Source: Sphingomonadales bacterium (GTDB lineage: Bacteria; Pseudomonadota; Alphaproteobacteria; Sphingomonadales; Sphingomonadaceae). From it: 5,367 nucleotides of DNA. Under the pieces are notes generated by a model. That model saw nothing but the letters and a program-made list of their open reading frames with translations, was not told where the DNA came from and did no database searches. Position numbers and translations under genes: made by a program. This document shows, piece after piece, positions 4,599 through 5,367 of the stretch; the stretch's first letter is position 1, and each line of letters opens with the position of its first letter. The DNA lies in the NCBI GenBank assembly GCA_027486275.1, contig JAIXPM010000087.1, positions 1 to 5,367 on the forward strand. The letters run 5' to 3'.

Positions 4599-5282
4599 AT
4601 GATTAACGCCGCTGGCCACTCCCCTCTGTCATCATCGGCCGCGCCGGCGGAGACGGGTGCGGCCGATCTGGCGGCAGCGCTGGCCGAGCAGGGGCGTTTG
4701 CGGCGTGACCTGCATCACCAGGTCACCAACAGCCTGCAGATCATTGCCAGCCTGGTGGCACTCCAGGCGCGGGACAGTGCCTCGGCCGCCGTGCGCCGGC
4801 TGCACGACGTGATCCAGGCCCAGATCCAGACGCTCACGCTGGTGCAACGCTGGCAATATCTGGGCGAAGCCGAAGCATGTGTGGATCTGGCCGGGATGCT
4901 GGGCGAACTCTGTACCGCGCTCGAAGCCGGGCTGGTTTCGGCCCGTCATGAGAGGGTGACGGTCGCTTGCACTGCGGCCGCTTTGCCGCTGGCGCCGGGG
5001 CTCGCGATACCGGTTGGTTTCCTGATCACCGAACTGGCCCTGCTGGCTGGCCAGTTGGCACCGCCCGGCCGGCTGCACGTGGCGGTGGCCGCGGCGCCGG
5101 CGGCCGCCGGTATCAGTCTCACGGTCCACACCGGCGCCTTTGCTGGCCGCGATGCGCTGGCGGGTTCGGATACGGCGACGGTTCGGATCATCCGCGCCAT
5201 GGCCCAGCAATTGGGTGGCGAGCTGCAGCATGATGCGGTGGCAGGATGTTACGCGATCGGCTTTGCCGGCGCATCCGGCTGA
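4599..5282 (+). CDS. HisKA_2-type histidine kinase-like protein with degenerate ATPase domain (PhyP-like position)
   Basis: This is a soluble 227-aa two-component protein, probably acting on the divergent PhyR. The ATG at 4599 has only a weak upstream purine stretch. Residues 1-30 form an Ala-rich leader with no sensor domain or membrane helix. Residues 33-90 are the dimerisation/phosphoacceptor helices of HisKA_2 type, with H40 in LHHQVTNSLQIIASLVALQ; the usual HRxxN reads HQVTN. Residues 95-225 keep the outline of a HATPase fold but lack key residues. The N-box reads ITELALLAG without the ATP-binding Asn, the D-x-G-x-G box is not recognisable, and the second G-box reads DTATVRIIRAMAQQLGGEL without the G-L-G pattern. 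It may therefore work as a PhyR phosphatase or phosphotransfer protein. PhyP of Sphingomonas, a negative regulator of PhyR, is the likely parallel; a weak active kinase is the alternative. Confidence 0.8.
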   Translation: MINAAGHSPLSSSAAPAETGAADLAAALAEQGRLRRDLHHQVTNSLQIIASLVALQARDSASAAVRRLHDVIQAQIQTLTLVQRWQYLGEAEACVDLAGMLGELCTALEAGLVSARHERVTVACTAAALPLAPGLAIPVGFLITELALLAGQLAPPGRLHVAVAAAPAAAGISLTVHTGAFAGRDALAGSDTATVRIIRAMAQQLGGELQHDAVAGCYAIGFAGASG

Positions 5283-5367
5283 GCCGGCGCCGTCGCCGCT
5301 TCCAGGCTGGCCTGGGCGGCAATCACCCGATCCAGCATCTGCACGTCGCGATCCGTGCGGGCGGGTG
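5249..5367 (-). CDS. C-terminal end of an unidentified protein
   Basis: A minus-strand frame enters at 5367 and ends at TAA (5251-5249). It reads through RTDRDVQMLDRVIAAQASLE and an Ala/Pro-rich tail ending K-P-I-A. The codons strongly prefer G or C at the third position, as in true genes here, and the other two minus-strand frames look worse (one is closed by a stop). The visible 39 codons look like a short amphipathic helix followed by a disordered tail. They do not identify a family. The gene overlaps the 3' end of the kinase-like gene by 34 nt, tail to tail. Confidence 0.5.
   Translation of the reverse strand, partial: PARTDRDVQMLDRVIAAQASLEAATAPAQPDAPAKPIA

Noticed and set aside
1..5367. 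CRISPR arrays, tRNA or rRNA genes, insertion sequences, phage genes
   Set aside because: No regularly spaced repeats, tRNA-like folds, transposase motifs or terminal inverted repeats were seen.

Overview
The window has very high GC, strong G/C bias at third codon positions, and a PhyR / NepR / EcfG general-stress-response (GSR) module. Together these place it in an alphaproteobacterium, most likely Sphingomonadales. The evidence for the order is gene content and protein style (17-kDa-antigen-type glycine-zipper lipoprotein, lmo0937-type membrane peptide, CsbD-type protein). No rRNA or other definitive marker is present.

Layout. (1) Positions 1-47, minus strand: the first codons of a CsbD-family stress protein, running out of the window. 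(2) 48-391: a gene-free divergent spacer with a G-run cluster and one strong hairpin. (3) 392-2294, plus strand: a tight run of four small genes separated by about 31-35 nt. They encode a glycine-zipper lipoprotein, a secreted protein with a duplicated SH3-plus-tail unit, a 49-aa two-helix membrane protein and an unidentified 98-99-aa protein. (4) 2320-2753: a self-contained unit made of a perfect EcfG-type promoter (GGAAC-N16-CGTT), an Ala/Asp/Glu-rich repeat lipoprotein and a strong intrinsic terminator. (5) 2767-4366, minus strand: phyR (GTG start) followed by an ecfG-type sigma gene, with an EcfG-like promoter between them. (6) 4599-5282, plus strand, divergent from phyR: a short HisKA_2-type protein with a recognisable phosphoacceptor box but an eroded ATPase half, in a position suggesting a PhyP-like PhyR partner. 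(7) 5249-5367, minus strand: the C-terminal end of another gene, overlapping the kinase-like gene tail to tail.

The notable feature is that the sigma-factor ORF carries an N-terminal segment matching the anti-sigma factor NepR, in the same uninterrupted frame as the EcfG sigma domains. No separate nepR is visible, and there is no in-frame ATG between the two parts. The locus therefore appears to encode a single-chain anti-sigma/sigma protein. In the usual partner-switching scheme, phosphorylated PhyR binds NepR through its sigma-like domain and frees EcfG. Here that switch would have to act within one polypeptide. The GSR promoters before the fusion gene and before the 2381 lipoprotein suggest autoregulation and a local target. 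The csbD-type gene and the envelope genes fit a stress and envelope theme, but I found no clear EcfG box in front of them.
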